64,000 bases of DNA from Nemopilema nomurai (Eukaryota; Cnidaria; Scyphozoa; Rhizostomeae; Rhizostomatidae), in NCBI GenBank assembly GCA_003864495.1, contig ML133387.1, positions 586,287-650,286 of the forward strand, read 5' to 3'. A model generated the notes under the pieces. It saw only the letters and a list, made by a program, of their open reading frames with translations, searched no databases and was not told the origin of the DNA. Position numbers and translations under genes: made by a program. Below, in pieces: positions 1 to 14,518 of the stretch (its first letter is position 1; each line of letters begins with the position of its first letter).

Positions 1-3000
1 AAAGATTGTCATCATGTGTCCGTTCCTTATTCTTCTGCTATCCCTTTATTTTGAATCTAGTGTCATCTGTTCCTCTCATGTATCTTACCCTTTTAGAATC
101 CTTTGCATATATTGACTCTAATTTTGTGAAAAGATTGTCATCATGTGTCCGTTCCTTATTCTTCTGCTATCCCTTTATTTTGAATCTAGTGTCATCTGTT
201 CCTCTCATGTATCTTACCCTTTTAGAATCCTTTGCATATATTGACTCTATTTTGTGAAAGAGATTGTCATCATGTGTCCGTTCCTTATTCTTCTGCTATC
301 CCTTTTTTTGAATCTAGTGTCATCTGTTCCTCTCATGTTCTTACCTTTTAGAATCCTTTGCATATATTGACTCTATTTTGTGAAGAGATTGTCATCATGT
401 GTCCGTTCCTTATTCTTCTGCTATCCCTTTATTTTGAATCTAGTGTTCATCTGTTCCTCTCATGTATCTTACCCTTTTAGAATTCTTTGCATATATTGAC
501 TCTATTTTGTGAAGAGATTGTCATCATGTGTCCGTTCCTTATTCTTCTGCTATCCCTTTATTTTGAATCTAGTGTTCATCTGTTCCTCTTATGTATCTTA
601 CCTTTTTAGAATCCTTTGCATCTATTGACTCTATTTTTGTGAAGATATTGTCATCATGTGTCCGTTTTATATTCTTCTGCTATCCCTTTCTTTTGAATCT
701 AGTGTCATCTGTTCCTCTCATGTATCTTACCCTTTTAGAATCCTTTGCATATATTGACTCTAATTTTGTGAAGAGATTGTCATCATGTGTCCGTTCCTTA
801 TTCTTCTGCTATCCCTTTATTTTGAATCTAGTGTCATCTGTTCCTTCATGTTTCTACCCTTTTGAATCCTTTGCATATATTGACTCTAATTTTGTGAAAA
901 GATTGTCATCATGTGTCCGTTCCTTATTTCTTCTGCTATCCCTTTATTTTGAATCTAGTGTCATCTGTTCCTTCATGTTTCTTACCTTTTAGAATCCTTT
1001 GCATATTGTTGACTCATTTTGTAAAGAGATTGTCATCATGTGTCCGTCCTTATTCTTCTGCTATCCCTTTATTTTGAATCTAGTGTCCATCTTTCCTCTC
1101 ATGTTCTTACCCTTTTAGAATCCTTTGCATATATTGACTCTATTTTGTGAAGAGATTGTCATCATGTGTCCGTTCCTTATTCTTCTGCTATCCCTTTATT
1201 TTGAATCTAGTGTCCATCTGTTCCTCTCATGTATCTTACCCTTTTAGAATCCTTTGCATATATTGACTCTAATTTTGTGAAGAGATTGTCATCATGTGTC
1301 CGTTCCTTATTCTTCTGCTATCCCTTTATTTTGAATCTAGTGTCCATCTGTTCCTCTCATGTATCTTACCCTCCTTTGCATATTGACTCTAATTTTGTAA
1401 AGAGATTGTCATCATGTGTCCGTTCCTTTTCTTCTGCTATCCCTTTATTTTGAATCTAGTGTCCATCTGTTCCTCTCATGTTTCTTACCCTTTTAGAATC
1501 CTTTGCATATATTGACTCTATTTTGTAAAGATTGTCATCATGTGTCCGTTCCTTATTCTTCTGCTATCCCTTTATTTTGAATCTAGTGTCCATCTGTTCC
1601 TCTCATGTTCTTACCCTTTTAGAATCCTTTGCATATATTGACTCTAATTTTGTGAAAGAGATTGTCATCATGTGTCCGTTCCTTATTCTTCTGCTATCCC
1701 TTTATTTTGAATCTAGTGTCCATCTGTTCCTCTCATGTATCTTACCCTTTTAGAATCCTTTGCATATATTGACTCTAATTTTGTAAAGAGATTGTCATCA
1801 TGTGTCCGTTCCTTATTCTTCTGCTATCCCTTTATTTTGAATCTAGTGTCCATCTGTTCCTCTCATGTTTCTTACCCTTTTAGAATCCTTTGCATATATT
1901 GACTCTAATTTTGTAAAGAGATTGTCATCATGTGTCCGTTCCTTATTCTTCTGCTATCCCTTTATTTTGAATCTAGTGTCCATCTGTTCCTCTCATGTTT
2001 CTTACCCTTTTAGAATCCTTTGCATATATTGACTCTAATTTTGTGAAAAGATTGTCATCATGTGTCCGTTCCTTATTCTTCTGCTATCCCTTTATTTTGA
2101 ATCTAGTGTCCATCTGTTCCTCTCATGTATCTTTACCCTTTTAGAATCCTTTGCATATATTGACTCTAATTTTGTAAAGAGATTGTCATCATGTGTCCGT
2201 TCCTTATTCTTCTGCTATCCCTTTATTTTGAATCTAGTGTCCATCTGTTCCTCTCATGTATCTTACCCTTTTAGAATCCTTTGCATATATTGACTCTAAT
2301 TTTGTGAAAAGATTGTCATCATGTGTCCGTTCCTTATTCTTCTGCTATCCCTTTATTTTGAATCTAGTGTCCATCTGTTCCTCTCATGTATCTTACCCTT
2401 TTAGAATCCTTTGCATATATTGACTCTATTTTGGTGAAGAGATTGTCATCATGTGTCCGTTCTATATTCTTCTGCTATCCCTTTCTTTTGAATCTGGTCT
2501 CATCTGTTCCTCTCATGTATCTTACCCTTTTAGAATCCTTTGCATATATTGACTCTATTTTTGAAAAGATTGTCATCATGTGTCCGTTCCTTATTCTTCT
2601 GCTATCCCTTTTTTGAATCTAGTGTTCATCTGTTCCTCTCATGTATCTTACCTTTTAGAATCCTTTGCATATATTGACTCTATTTTGTGAAGAGATTGTC
2701 ATCATGTGTCCGTTCCTTATTCTTCTGCCTTCCCTTTTTTGAATCTAGTGTCCATCTGTTCCTCTCATGTATCTTACCTTTTAGAATCTTTGCATATATT
2801 GACTCTATTTTGTGAAGAGATTGTCATCATGTGTCCGTTCCTTTTTCTGCTATCCCTTTTTTGAATCTAGTGTCATCTGTTCCTTTCATGCATCTTACTC
2901 TTTTGAATCCTTTGCATATATTGACTCTATTTTGTGAAGAGATTGTCATCATGTGTCCGTTCCTTATTCTTCTGCTATCCCTTTTTTTGAATCTAGTTCC

Positions 3001-3060
3001 ATCTGTTCCTCATGTATTACCCTTTTAGAATCCTTTGCATATATTGACTCTATTTTGTAA
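1..3060 (+). repeat. Indel-rich satellite sub-block
   Basis: Monomers of the CCTTTGCATATA/ATTTTGTG subfamily carry many private one-base losses, mostly in runs (CTATTTTGTG against CTAATTTTGTG, CATGTTCTTAC against CATGTATCTTAC, CCCTTTTTTTG against CCCTTTATTTTG). Neighbouring units otherwise match almost perfectly. This pattern looks more like residual long-read error or a poorly polished consensus than biological divergence. The same noise recurs at 16188-19540, 50179-50978 and 61846-64000, that is, next to N gaps and window ends. Confidence 0.6.
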
Positions 3061-3331
3061 AAGATTGTCATCATGTGTCTGTTCCTTATTCTTCTGCTAT
3101 CCCTTTCTTTTGAATCTAGTGTTCATCTGTTCCTCTCATGTATCTTACCCTTTTAGAATTCTTTGTATATATTGACTTTTTTTCGTGAAGAGATTGTCAT
3201 CATGTGTCCGTTCTATATTCTTCTGCTTTTCCTTTCTTTTGAATCTATTGTTCATCTTTTCCTCTCATGTATCTTACTCTTTTAGAATTCTTTTCATATA
3301 TTGACTCTATTTTCGTGAAGAGATCGTCATC

Positions 3332-3391
3332 ATGGGTCCGTTCCATATTCTTTGCATATATTGAATCTTTTTTCGGGAAGAGATTGTCATC
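3332..3391 (+). repeat. 60-bp deleted satellite monomer (type copy)
   Basis: The distance from ATGGGTCCG at 3332 to ACGTGTCCG at 3392 is 60 bp instead of 130. The unit runs from GTCCGTTCCATATTC straight into TTTGCATATATTGA, so about 70 bp are missing between the ATTCTT of ATTCTTCTGC and the ATTCTT of AATTCTTTGC. The same deleted monomer, always with GATCGTCATCATGGGTCCG before it and usually CATCACGTGTCC after it, recurs near 3654, 3975, 7467, 9351, 19575, 20153, 21253, 23388, 23708 and 30313. It marks a higher-order unit that has spread through the array. Confidence 0.85.
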
Positions 3392-5521
3392 ACGTGTCCG
3401 TTCCTTACTTTTGTGCTATCCATTTCTTTTGAATATAGTGTTCATCTGTTCCTCTAATGTATCTTACCCTTTTCAGAATTCTTTGCACATATTGACTCCT
3501 TTTTTGTGAAGATATTGTCATCATGTGTCCGTTCCATATTCTTTGGCCTTACTTTTCGTTAAAAACTAGTGTCCATCTGCTCCTCTCATGTATCTTACCC
3601 ATTTATAATTCTTTGTATATACAGACTCTATTTTCGTGAAGAGATCGTCATCATGGGTCCTTTCCATATTCTTTGCATATATTGACTCTTTTTTCGTGAA
3701 GAGATTGTCATCACGTGTCCGTTCCTTACTTTTGTGCTATCCATTTCTTTTGAATATAGTGTTCATCTGTTCCTCTAATGTATCTTACCCTTTTCAGAAT
3801 TCTTTGCATATATTGACTTTTTTTTCGTGAAGAGATCGTCATCATGTGTCAGTTCCATATTCTTCTGCTTTCCCTTTCCTTTGAATCTATTGTTCATCTT
3901 TTCCTCTCATGTATCTTACTCTTTTAGAATTTCTTTCATATATTCACTCTATTTTCGTGAAGAGATCGTCATCATGGGTCCGTTCCATATTCTTTGCATA
4001 TATTGACTATTTTTTCGTGAAGAGATTGTCATCACGTGTCCGTTCCTTACTTTTGTGCTATCCATTTCTTTTGAATATAGTGTTCATCTGTTACTCTAAT
4101 GTATCTTAATCTTTTAGAATTCTTTGCATATATTGACTCTATTTTCGTGAAGAGATATTCACCATGTGTCCGTTCCATGTTCCTAGTCTCTATCTGCTCC
4201 TTTTATGCATCGTATCTCTTTGGGATTCTTTGCTTATATTGACTCCATTTTTGTGAAGAGATTGTCATCATGTGTCCGTTCCATATTCTTCTGCCTTTCC
4301 TTTCGTCAAAATCTAGTGTTCATCTGTTCCTCTCATGTATCTTACTCTTTTAGAATTCTTTGCATATATTGACTCTATTTTCGTGAAGAAATTGTCATCA
4401 TGTGTCCGTTCCATATTCTTCTGCTATCCCTTTCTTTTGAATCTATTGTTCATCTGTTCCTCTCATGTATCTTACCCTTTTCAGAATTCTTTGCATATAT
4501 TGACTCCTTTTTTGTGAAGAGATTGTCATCATGTGTCCGTTCCATATTCTTCTGCAATTCCTTTTTTTCTAATCTCGTTCCTATCTGTTCCAATCATGTA
4601 AACTACCCTTTTGGAATTTTTTGCATATATTGACTCTATTTTGGTAAAGAGATTGTCATCATGTATCTCTTCCATATTGTTCTACGATCCCTCTCTTTTG
4701 AATCTAGTGTTCATCTGTTTCTCTCATGTACCTTACTCTTTTGGAATTCTTTGCCTTTATTGTCTCTATTTTCAAGAAGAGATTGTCATCATGTGTCCGT
4801 TCCATATTCTTTTGCTATTTCTATAATTTGCACTAGTCTCTATCTCTTCCCCTCATACATCTTGCTCTTTTAGAGTTCTTGCATATACTGACTCTGTTTT
4901 CGTGAAAAGATATTCACCATGTGTCTGTTCCATGTTAATCTGCTATTGTTTTTGTTGGAAGCTAGTCTCTATCTGCTTCTTTTATGCATCTTATCTCTTT
5001 GGAATTCTTTGCCTATATTGACTCTATTTTTGTGAAGAGATTGTCCTCATGTGTCCGTTCCGTATTCTTCTGCTATTTCTATCATTTGAACTAGTCTCTA
5101 TTTCTTCTCCTCATACATCTTGCTCTTTTAGAATTCTTGCATATACTGACTCTGTTTTCGTGAAGAGATATTCACCATGTGTCCGTTCCATGTTCCTAGT
5201 CTCTATCTGCTCCTTTGATGCATCGTATCTCTTTGGGATTCTTTGCTTATATTGACTCTATTTTCGTGAAGAGATCGTCATCATGTGTCCGTACCATATT
5301 CTTCTGCAATTCCTTTTTTTCTAATCTCGTTCCTATCTGTTCCAATCATGTAAACTACCCTTTTGGAATTTTTTCATATATTGACTCTATTTTGGTAAAG
5401 AGATTGTCATCATGTATCTGTTCCATATTGTTCTGCTATCCTCTCTTTGAATCTAGTGTTCATCTGATCCTCTCATGTTCTTACACTTTTAGAATTCTTT
5501 GCATATATTGGCTCTGTTTTT

Positions 5522-6781
5522 GTGAAGAGATTGTCATCATGTGTCCTTTCCATATTCTTCTCCTATCTTTTTCGTTGGAAGCTAGTCTCTATCTCTTTTC
5601 TCTATGTATCTTACCCTTTTGGAATAATTTGCATATATTCCCTCTATTTTCGAGAAAAGATTGTCATCATGTGTCCGTTCCATTCATTCTGCTATCCTTT
5701 CTTTTGAATTAGTGTTCATCTGTTCCTCTAATGTATCTTAATCTTTTAGAATTCTTTGCATATATTGACTCTTTTTTCGTGAAGAGATTGTCATCATGTG
5801 TCCGTTCCATATTCTTCTGCTTTACTTTTCGCTTGAAACTAGTGTCCATCTGCTCCTCTCATGTATCTTACCCTTTTAGAATTGTTTGCATATATTGACT
5901 CTATTTTCGCGAAAAAGATTGTCATGATGTGTCCCTACCTTCTTCTTCTGCCTTACTTTTCGTTAAAACTAGTGTCCATCTGCTCCTTTCATGTATCTTC
6001 CATTTTAATTCTTTGTTTATATTGGCTTTTTTTTCGTGAAAAGATTGTCATCATGTATCCGTTCCATATTCTTTGGCTATCTCCTTCTTTTGAATCTGAT
6101 GTTCATTTGATCCTCTCATGTCATTTACTCTTTTATTACTCTTTGCATATATTAACTCTATTGTATTGAAGAGATTGTCATCATGTGTCCGTTCCATATT
6201 CTTCTGTTATCCTTTTCGTTTGAATCTAGTGTTCATCTATTCCTCTCATGTATCTTACTCTTTTACAATTCTTTGCATATATTGACTCTATTTCGTGAAA
6301 AGATTGTCATCATGTGTCCCTACCTTCATCTTCTGCTATCCCTTTATGTAGAATCTAGTGTTCTTCTGTTCCTCTCATGTATCTTACTCTTTTAGAGTTC
6401 TTTGCATATATTGACTCTATTGTATAGAAGAGATTGTCATCATGTTTCCGTTCCTTATTCTTCTGCAATCCCCCTTTTTTAATCTAGTGTTCATCTGTTC
6501 CTGTCATGTATCTTACTCTTTTAAAATTCTTTGCAAATATTAACTCTATTTCCGTAAAAAGATTGTTATACTTTGTCCGTTCTATGTTCTCTACTTTTCG
6601 TTGGAAGCTAGTCTCTGTCTGCTCCTCTCATGTTTCCTACTCTTTCGAATTCTTTGCATATATTGACTCTATTTTCGTGAATAGATTGTCATCATTTCTC
6701 CGTTCCATATTCTTCTGTTATCCTTTTCGTTTGAATCTAGTGTCCATCTGTTCCTCTCATGTATCTTACCCTTTTAGAATC
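5522..6781 (+). repeat. Satellite module M, copy 1
   Basis: A run of about ten divergent monomers in a fixed order: CCTATCTTTTTCGTTGGAAG, then CTTTACTTTTCGCTTG, then CTTTGGCTATCTCCTTC, then ATTGTATTGAAG, then ATTGTTATACTTTGTCC, then GAATAGATTGTCATCATTTC. The same order of private variants recurs at 7777, 13138 and 34931, so the module was copied as a block and not monomer by monomer. Confidence 0.8.
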
Positions 6782-7776
6782 CTTTGCATATATTGACTCT
6801 AATTTTGTAAAGAGATTGTCATCATGTGTCCGTTCCTTTTTTTTCTGCTATCCCTTTATTTTGAATCTAGTGTCCATCTGTTCCTCTCATGTTTCTTACC
6901 CTTTTAGAATCCTTTGCATATATTGACTCTAATTTGTGAAAAGATTGTCATCATGTGTCCGTTCCTTATTCTTCTGCTATCCCTTTATTTTGAATCTAGT
7001 GTCCATCTGTTCCTCTCATGTTTCTTACCCTTTTAGAATCCTTTGCATATATTGCCTCTAATTTTGTAAAGAGATTGTCATCATGTGTCCGTTCCTTTTT
7101 CTTCTGCTATCCCTTTATTTTGAATCTAGTGTCCATCTTTTCCTTTCATGTTTCTTACCCTTTTAGAATCCTTTGCATATATTGACTCTAATTTTGTGAA
7201 AAGATTGTCATCATGTGTCCGTTCCTTATTCTTCTGCTATCCCTTTATTTTGAATCTAGTGTCCATCTGTTCCTCTCATGTATTTTATCCTTTTGGAATT
7301 CTTTGCATATATTGACTCTAATTTTGTGAAAAGATTGTCATCGTGTGTCCGTTCGTTATTCTTCTGCTATCCCTTTCTTTTGAATCTAGTGTTTATCTGT
7401 TCCTCTTATGTATCTTATCCTTTTGGAATTCTTTGTATATGTTGACTCTATTTTCGTGAAGAGTTCGTCATCATGGGTCCGTTCCATATTCTTTGCATAT
7501 ATTGACTCTATTTTTGTGAAGAGATTGTCATCACGTGTCCGTTTCTTACTTTTGTGCTATCCATTTCTTTTGAATATATTGTTCATCTGTTCCTCTAATG
7601 TATCTTACCCCTTTCAGAATTCTTTGCATATATTGAATCCTTTTTTGTAAAGAGATTGTCATCATGTGTCCGTTCCTTATTCTTCTGCTTTCCCTATATT
7701 TTGAATCTAGTGTCCATCTGTTCCTCTCATGTTTCTTATCCTTTTGGAATTCTTTGCATATATTAACTTTATTTTT

Positions 7777-9044
7777 GTGAAGAGACTGTCATCATGTGTC
7801 CTTTCCATATTCTTCTCCTATCTTTTTCGTTGGAAGCTAGTCTCTATCTCTTTCTCTTATGTATCTTACCCTTTTGGAATAATTTGCATATATTCCCTCT
7901 ATTTTCGAGAAAAGATTGCCATCATGTGTCCGTTCCATTCACTTCTGCTATCCCTTTCTTTTGAATCTAGTGTTCATCTGTTCCTCTAATGTATCTTAAT
8001 CTTTTAGAATTCTTTGCATATATTGACTCTTTTTTCGTGAAGAGATTGTCATCATGTGTCCGTTCCATATTCTTCTGCTTTACTTTTCGCTTGAAACTAG
8101 TGTCCATCTGCTCCTCTCATGTATCTTACCCTTTTAGAATGGTTTGCATATATTGACTCTATTTTCGCGAAAAGATTGTCATGATGTGTCCCTACCTTCT
8201 TCTTCTGCCTTACTTTTCGTTTAAAACTAGTGTCCATCTGCTCCTTTCATGTATCTTTCCATTTTAGAATTCTTTGTTTATATTGGCTTTTTTTTCGTGA
8301 AAAGATTGTCATCATGTATCCGTTCCATATTCTTTGGCTATCTCCTTCTTTTGAATCTGGTGTTCATTTGATCCTCTCATGTCATTTACTCTTTTATTAC
8401 TCTTTGCATATATTAACTCTATTGTATTGAAGAGATTGTCATCATGTGTCCGTTCCATATTCTTCTGTTATCCTTTTCGTTTGAATCTAGTGTTCATCTA
8501 TTCGTCTCATGTATCTTACTCTTTTACAATTCTTTGCATATATTGACTCTATTTTCGTGAAAAGATTGTCATCATGTGTCCCTACCTTCATCTTCTGCTA
8601 TCCCTTTATTTAGAATCTAGTGTTCTTCTGTTCCTCTCATGTATCTTACTCTTTTAGAGTTCTTTGCATATATTGACTCTATTGTATTGAAGAGATTGTC
8701 ATCATGTTTCCGTTCCTTATTCTTCTGCAATCCCCCTTTTTTAATCTAGTGTTCATCTGTTCCTGTCATGTATCTTACTCTTTTAAAATTCTTTGCAAAT
8801 ATTAACTCTATTTCCGTAAAAAGATTGTTATACTTTGTCCGTTCTATGTTCTTCTTCTGTACTTTTCGTTGGAAGCTAGTCTCTGTCTGCTCCTCTCATG
8901 TTTCCTACTCTTTCGAATTCTTTGCATATATTAACTCTATTTTCGTGAATAGATTGTCATCATTTCTCCGTTCCATATTCTTCTGTTATCCTTTTCGTTT
9001 GAATCTAGTGTCCATCTGTTCCTCTCATGTATCTTACCCTTTTA
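7777..9044 (+). repeat. Satellite module M, copy 2
   Basis: Second copy of the ten-monomer module. Markers such as ATTGTTATACTTTGTCC lie 2262 bp after those of copy 1. Between the copies lies a stretch of CCTTTGCATATA-type monomers and one 60-bp deleted monomer, so the step is not a whole number of monomers. Confidence 0.8.
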
Positions 9045-12000
9045 GAATCCTTTGCATATATTGACTCTAATTTTGTAAAGAGATTGTCATCATGTGTCCG
9101 TTCCTTTTTCTTCTGCTATCCCTTTATTTTGAATCTAGTGTCCATCTGTTCCTCTCATGTTTCTTACCCTTTTAGAATCCTTTGCATATATTGACTCTAA
9201 TTTTGTAAAGAGATTGTCATCATGTGTCCGTTCCTTATTCTTCTGCTATCCCTTTCTTTTGAATCTAGTGTTTATCTGTTCCTCTGATGTATCTTATCCT
9301 TTTGGAATTCTTTGCATATGTTGACTCTACTTTCGTGAAGAGATCGTCATCATGGGTCCGTTCCATATTCTTTGCATATATTGACTCTATTTTTGTGAAG
9401 AGATTGTCATCACGTGTCCGTTTCTTACTTTTGTGCTATCCATTTCTTTTGAATATAGTGTTCATCTGTTCCTCTAATGTATCTTACCCTTTTCAGAATT
9501 CTTTGCATCTATTGACTCCTTTTTTGTGAAGAGATTGTAACCATTTGTCCGTTCCATTCACTTCTGCTATCCCTTTCTTTTGAATCTATTGTTCATCTGT
9601 TCCTCTAATGTATCTTACTCTTTTAGAATCCTTTGCATATATTGACTCTAATTTTGTAAAGAGATTGTCATCATGTGTCCGTTCCTTATTCTTCTGCTAT
9701 CCCTTTATTTTGAATCTAGTGTCCATCTGTTCCTTTCATGTTTCTTACCCTTTTAGAATTCTTTGCATATATTGACTCTAATTTTGTGAAAAGATTGCCA
9801 TCATGTGTCCGTTCCTTATTCTTCTGCTATCCCTTTATTTTGAATCTAGTGTCCATCTGTTCCTCTCATGTATTTTACCCTTTTAGAATCCTTTGCATAT
9901 ATTGACTCTAATTTTGTAAAGAGATTGTCATCATGTGTCCGTTCCTTATTCTTCTGCTATCCCTTTATTTTGAATCTAGTGTCCATCTGTTCCTCTCATG
10001 TATTTTACCCTTTTAGAATCCTTTGCATATATTGACTCTAATTTTGTGAAAAGATTGTCATCATGTGTCCGTTCCTTATTCTTCTGCTATCCCTTTATTT
10101 TGAATCTAGTGTCCATCTGTTCCTCTCATGTATTTTATCCTTTTGGAATTCTTTGCATATATTGACTCTATTTTCGTGAAGAGATTGTCATCATGTGTCC
10201 GCTCTTTATTCTTCTGCTATCCCTTTATTTTGAATCTAGTGTCCATCTGTTCCTCTCATGTTTCTTACCCTTTTAGAATCCTTTGCATATATTGACTCTA
10301 ATTTTGTGAAAAGATTGTCATCATGTGTCCGTTCGTTATTCTTCTGCTATCCCTTTCTTTTGAATCTAGTGTTTATCTGTTCCTCTGATGTATCTTATCC
10401 TTTTGGAATTCTTTGTATATGTTGACTCTATTTTCGTGAAGAGATTTTCATCATGTGTCCGTTCGATTCACTTCTGCTATCCCTTTCTTTTAAATCTATT
10501 GTTCATCTGTTCCTCTAATGTATCTTACTCTTTTAGAATTCTTTGCATATATTGACTCTATTTTCGTGAAGAGATTGTCATCATGTGTCCGTTGCTAATT
10601 CTTCTGCCATCCCTTTCTTTTGAATCTAGTGCTGATCTGCTCCTCTGATGTATCTTATCCTTTTGGAATTCTTTCAATATATTGACTCTATTTTTGTGAA
10701 GAGATTGTCATCATGTGTCCGTTGCTTATTCTTCTCCTATCTTTTTCGTTGGAAGCTGGTCTCTATCTCTTCTTCTCATGTATCTTACCCTTTTGAAATA
10801 ATTTGCATATATTCCCTCTATTTTCGAGAAAAGATTGTCATCATGTGTCCGTTCCAATATCTTTTGCTATCCCTTTCTTTTGAATCTGGTGTTTATCTGC
10901 TCCTCTCATGTATCTTACACTTTTAGAATTCTTTGCATATCTTGATTCTATTTTCGTGAAGAGATCGTCATCATGGGTCCGTTCCATATTCTTCTGCCTT
11001 ACTTTTCGTTAAAAACTAGTGTCCATCTGCTCCTCTCATGTATCTTACTCTTTTAGAATTCTTTGCATATATTGACTTTATTTTCGTGAAGAGATATTCA
11101 CCATGTGTCAGTTCCATGTTAATCTGCTATTCTTTTCGTTGGAAGCTAGTCTCTATCTGCTCCTTTTATGCATCTTATCTCTTTGGAATTCTTTGCCTAT
11201 ATTGACTCTATTTTCGTGAAGAGATCGTCATCATGTGTCCGTACCATATTCTTCTACAATTTCTTTTTTTTAATCTAGTTCCTATCTGTTCCAATCATGT
11301 AAATTACCCTTTTGGAATTTTTTGCATATATTGACTCTATTTTGGTAAATAGATTGTCATCATGTATCTGTTCCATATTCTTCTGCTATCCCTTTCTTTT
11401 GAATCTAGTGTTCATCTGTTCCTCTCATGTATCTTACTCTTTTAGAATTCTTTGCATATATTGACTCTATTTTCGTGAAGAAATTGTCATCATGTGTCCG
11501 TTCCATATTCTTCTGCTATCCCTTTCTTTTGAATCTATTGTTCATCTGTTCCTCTCATGTATCTTACCCTTTTCAGAATTCTTTGCATATATTGACTCCT
11601 TTTTTGTGAAGAGATTGTCATCATGTGTCCGTTCCATATTCTTCTGCCTTACTTTTCGCTTGAAACTAGTGTCCATCTGCTCCTCTCATGTATCTTACCC
11701 TTTTAGAATTGTTTGCATATATTGACTCTATTTTCGCGAAAAGATTGTCATGATGTGTCCCTACCTTATTCTTCTGCCTTACTTTTCGTTTAAAACTAGT
11801 GTCCATCTGCTCCTTTCATGTATCTTTCCATTTTAGAATTCTTTGTATATATTGGCTTTTTTTTCGTGAAAAGATTATCATCATGTATCCGTTCCATATT
11901 CTTTGGCTATCTCCTTCTTTTGAATCTGGTGTTCATTTGATCCTCTCATGTAATTTACTCTTTTATAACTCTTTGCATATATTGACTCTATTGTATTGAA

Positions 12001-13137
12001 GAGATTGTCATCATGTGTCCGTTCCATATTCTTCTGTTATCCTTCTCGTTTGAATCTAGTGTTCATCTATTCCTCTCATGTATCCTACTCTTTTACAATT
12101 CTTTGCATATATTGACTCTATTTCCGTGAAGAGATGGTCATCATGTGTCCGTTCCATATTCTTCTGCAATTCCTTTTTTTCTAATCTCGTTCCTATCTGT
12201 TCCAATCATGTAAACTACCCTTTTGGAATTTTTTGCATATATTGACTCTATTTTGGTAAAGAGATTGTCATCATGTATCTCTTCCATATTGTTCTACTAT
12301 CCCTCTCTTTTGAATCTAGTGTTCATCTGTTTCTCTCATGTACCTTACTCTTTTGGAATTCTTTGCCTTTATTGTCTCTATTTTCAAGAAGAGATTGTCA
12401 TCATGTGTCCGTTCCATATTCTTTTGCTATTTCTATAATTTGCACTAGTCTCTATCTCTTCCCCTCATACATCTTGCTCTTTTAGAGTTCTTGCATTTAC
12501 TGACTCTGTTTTCGTGAAAAGATATTCACCATGTGTCCGTTCCATTTTAATCTGCTATTGTTTTTGTTGGAAGCTAGTCTCTATCTGCTTCTTTTATGCA
12601 TCTTATCTCTTTGGAATTCTTTGCCTATATTGACTCTATTTTTGTGAAGAGATTGTCCTCATGTGTCCGTTCCGTATTCTTCTGCTATTTCTATCATTTG
12701 AACTAGTCTCTATTTCTTCTCCTCATACATCTTGCTCTTTTAGAATTCTTGATATACTGACTCTGTTTTCGTGAAGAGATATTCACCATGTGTCCGTTCC
12801 ATGTTCCTAGTCTCTATCTGCTCCTTTTATGAATCGTATCTCTTTGGGATTCTTTGCTTATATTGACTCTATTTTCGTGAAGAGATCGTCATCATGTGTC
12901 CGTACCATATTCTTCTGCAATTCCTTTTTTTCTAATCTCGTTCCTATCTGTTCCAATCATGTAAACTACCCTTTTGGAATTTTTTCATATATTGACTCTA
13001 TTTTGGTAAAGAGATTGTCATCATGTATCTGTTCCATATGGTTCTGCTATCCCTCTCTTTTGAATCTAGTGTTCATCTGATCCTCTCATGTTTCTTACAC
13101 TTTTAGAATTCTTTGCATATATTGGCTCTGTTTTTGT

Positions 13138-14380
13138 GAAGAGATTGTCATCATGTGTCCTTTCCATATTCTTCTCCTATCTTTTTCGTTGGAAGCTAGT
13201 CTCTATCTCTTTCTCTTATGTATCTTACCCTTTTGGAATAATTTGCATATATTCCCTCTATTTTCGAGAAAAGATTGTCATCATGTGTCCGTTCCATTCA
13301 CTTCTGCTATCCCTTTCTTTTGAATCTAGTGTTCATCTGTTCCTCTAATGTATCTTAATCTTTTAGAATTCTTTGCATATATTGACTCTTTTTTCGTGAA
13401 GAGATTGTCATCATGTGTCCGTTCCATATTCTTCTGCTTTACTTTTCGCTTGAAACTAGTGTCCATCTGCTCCTCTCATGTATCTTACCCTTTTAGAATT
13501 GTTTGCATATATTGACTCTATTTTCGCGAAAAGATTGTCATGATGTGTCCCTACCTTCTTCTTCTGCCTTACTTTTCGTTTAAAACTAGTGTCCATCTGC
13601 TCCTCTCATGTATCTTTCCATTTTAGAATTCTTTGTTTATATTGGCTTTTTTTCGTGAAAAGATTGTCATCATGTATCCATTCCATATTCTTTGGCTATC
13701 TCCTTCTTTTGAATCTGGTGTTCATTTGATCCTCTCATGTAATTTACTCTTTTATTATTCTTTGCATATATTGACTCTATTGTATTGAAGAGATTGTCAT
13801 CATGTGTCCGTTCCATATTCTTCTGTTATCCTTTTCGTTTGAATCTAGTGTTCATCTATTCCTCTCATGTATCTTACTCTTTTACAATTCTTTGCATATA
13901 TTGACTCTATTTTCGTGAAAAGATTGTCATCATGTGTCCCTACCTTCATCTTCTGCTATCCCTTTATTTAGAATCTAGTGTTCTTCTGTTCCTCTCATGT
14001 ATCTTACTCTTTTAGAGTTCTTTGCATATATTGACTCTATTGTATTGAAGAGATTGTCATCATGTTTCCGTTCCTTATTCTTCTGCAATCCCCCTTTTTT
14101 AATCTAGTGTTCATCTGTTCCTGTCATGTATCTTACTCTTTTAAAATTCTTTGCAAATATTAACTCTATTTCCGTAAAAAGATTGTTATACTTTGTCCGT
14201 TCTATGTTCTTCTTCTGTACTTTTCGTTGGAAGCTAGTCTCTGTCTGCTCCTCTCATGTTTCCTACTCTTTCGAATTCTTTGCATATATTGACTCTATTT
14301 TCGTGAATAGATTGTCATCATTTCTCCGTTCCATATTCTTCTGTTATCCTTTTCGTTTGAATCTAGTGTCCATCTGTTCC
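13138..14380 (+). repeat. Satellite module M, copy 3 (array edge)
   Basis: Third copy of the module; its markers lie 5358 bp after copy 2. It sits at the right edge of block I and leads directly into junction J1. The preceding sequence, from about 11427, also repeats that at about 4335, so the copied unit here may be 2.5-3 kb. Confidence 0.8.
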
Positions 14381-14518
14381 ACTCATGTATCTTTCTCCTT
14401 TAAATTATTTTCATACATTGACTTAATTTTTTTGAAGAGATCCTCATCATGTGTCCGTTCCATAGTATTCTGTTATCGTCATCTTGGAAGCTAGTCTCTG
14501 TCTGATTCTCTCATGTAT

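Larger units (their letters stand above)
1..14518 (+). repeat. 129/130-bp satellite array, block I
   Basis: About 110 head-to-tail monomers, all in one orientation, T-rich on the + strand. Constant landmarks in each unit, in order, are CATGTGTCCGTTCC, ATTCTTCTGC, TTTGAATCTAG, TGTTCCTCTCATGTATCTTA, TTTTAGAAT, TTTGCATATATTGACTCTA and GTGAAGAGATTGTCATC. Spacing between successive CATGTGTCCG marks is 129 bp at the start (positions 14, 143, 272) and 130 bp where one base is added after CTAGTGT. The block mixes at least three subfamilies: one with CCTTTGCATATA and CTAATTTTGTG (1-3060 and 6780-7400), one with TTCTTTGCATATA and TTTTCGTG, and one with TTGGAAGCTAGTCTC. The last monomers (14380-14518) are the most divergent, as is usual at the edge of an array. 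The open frames seen here are by-products of a stop-poor repeat. Confidence 0.97.

Noticed and set aside
1..14500. Dozens of + strand frames of 60-130 codons with recurring SSCVRSLFFCYPF- or MCPFHILLL-type peptides
   Set aside because: They are readings of the satellite in its three frames, broken wherever a 130-bp or damaged unit shifts the frame; no start context, splice site or domain supports them.
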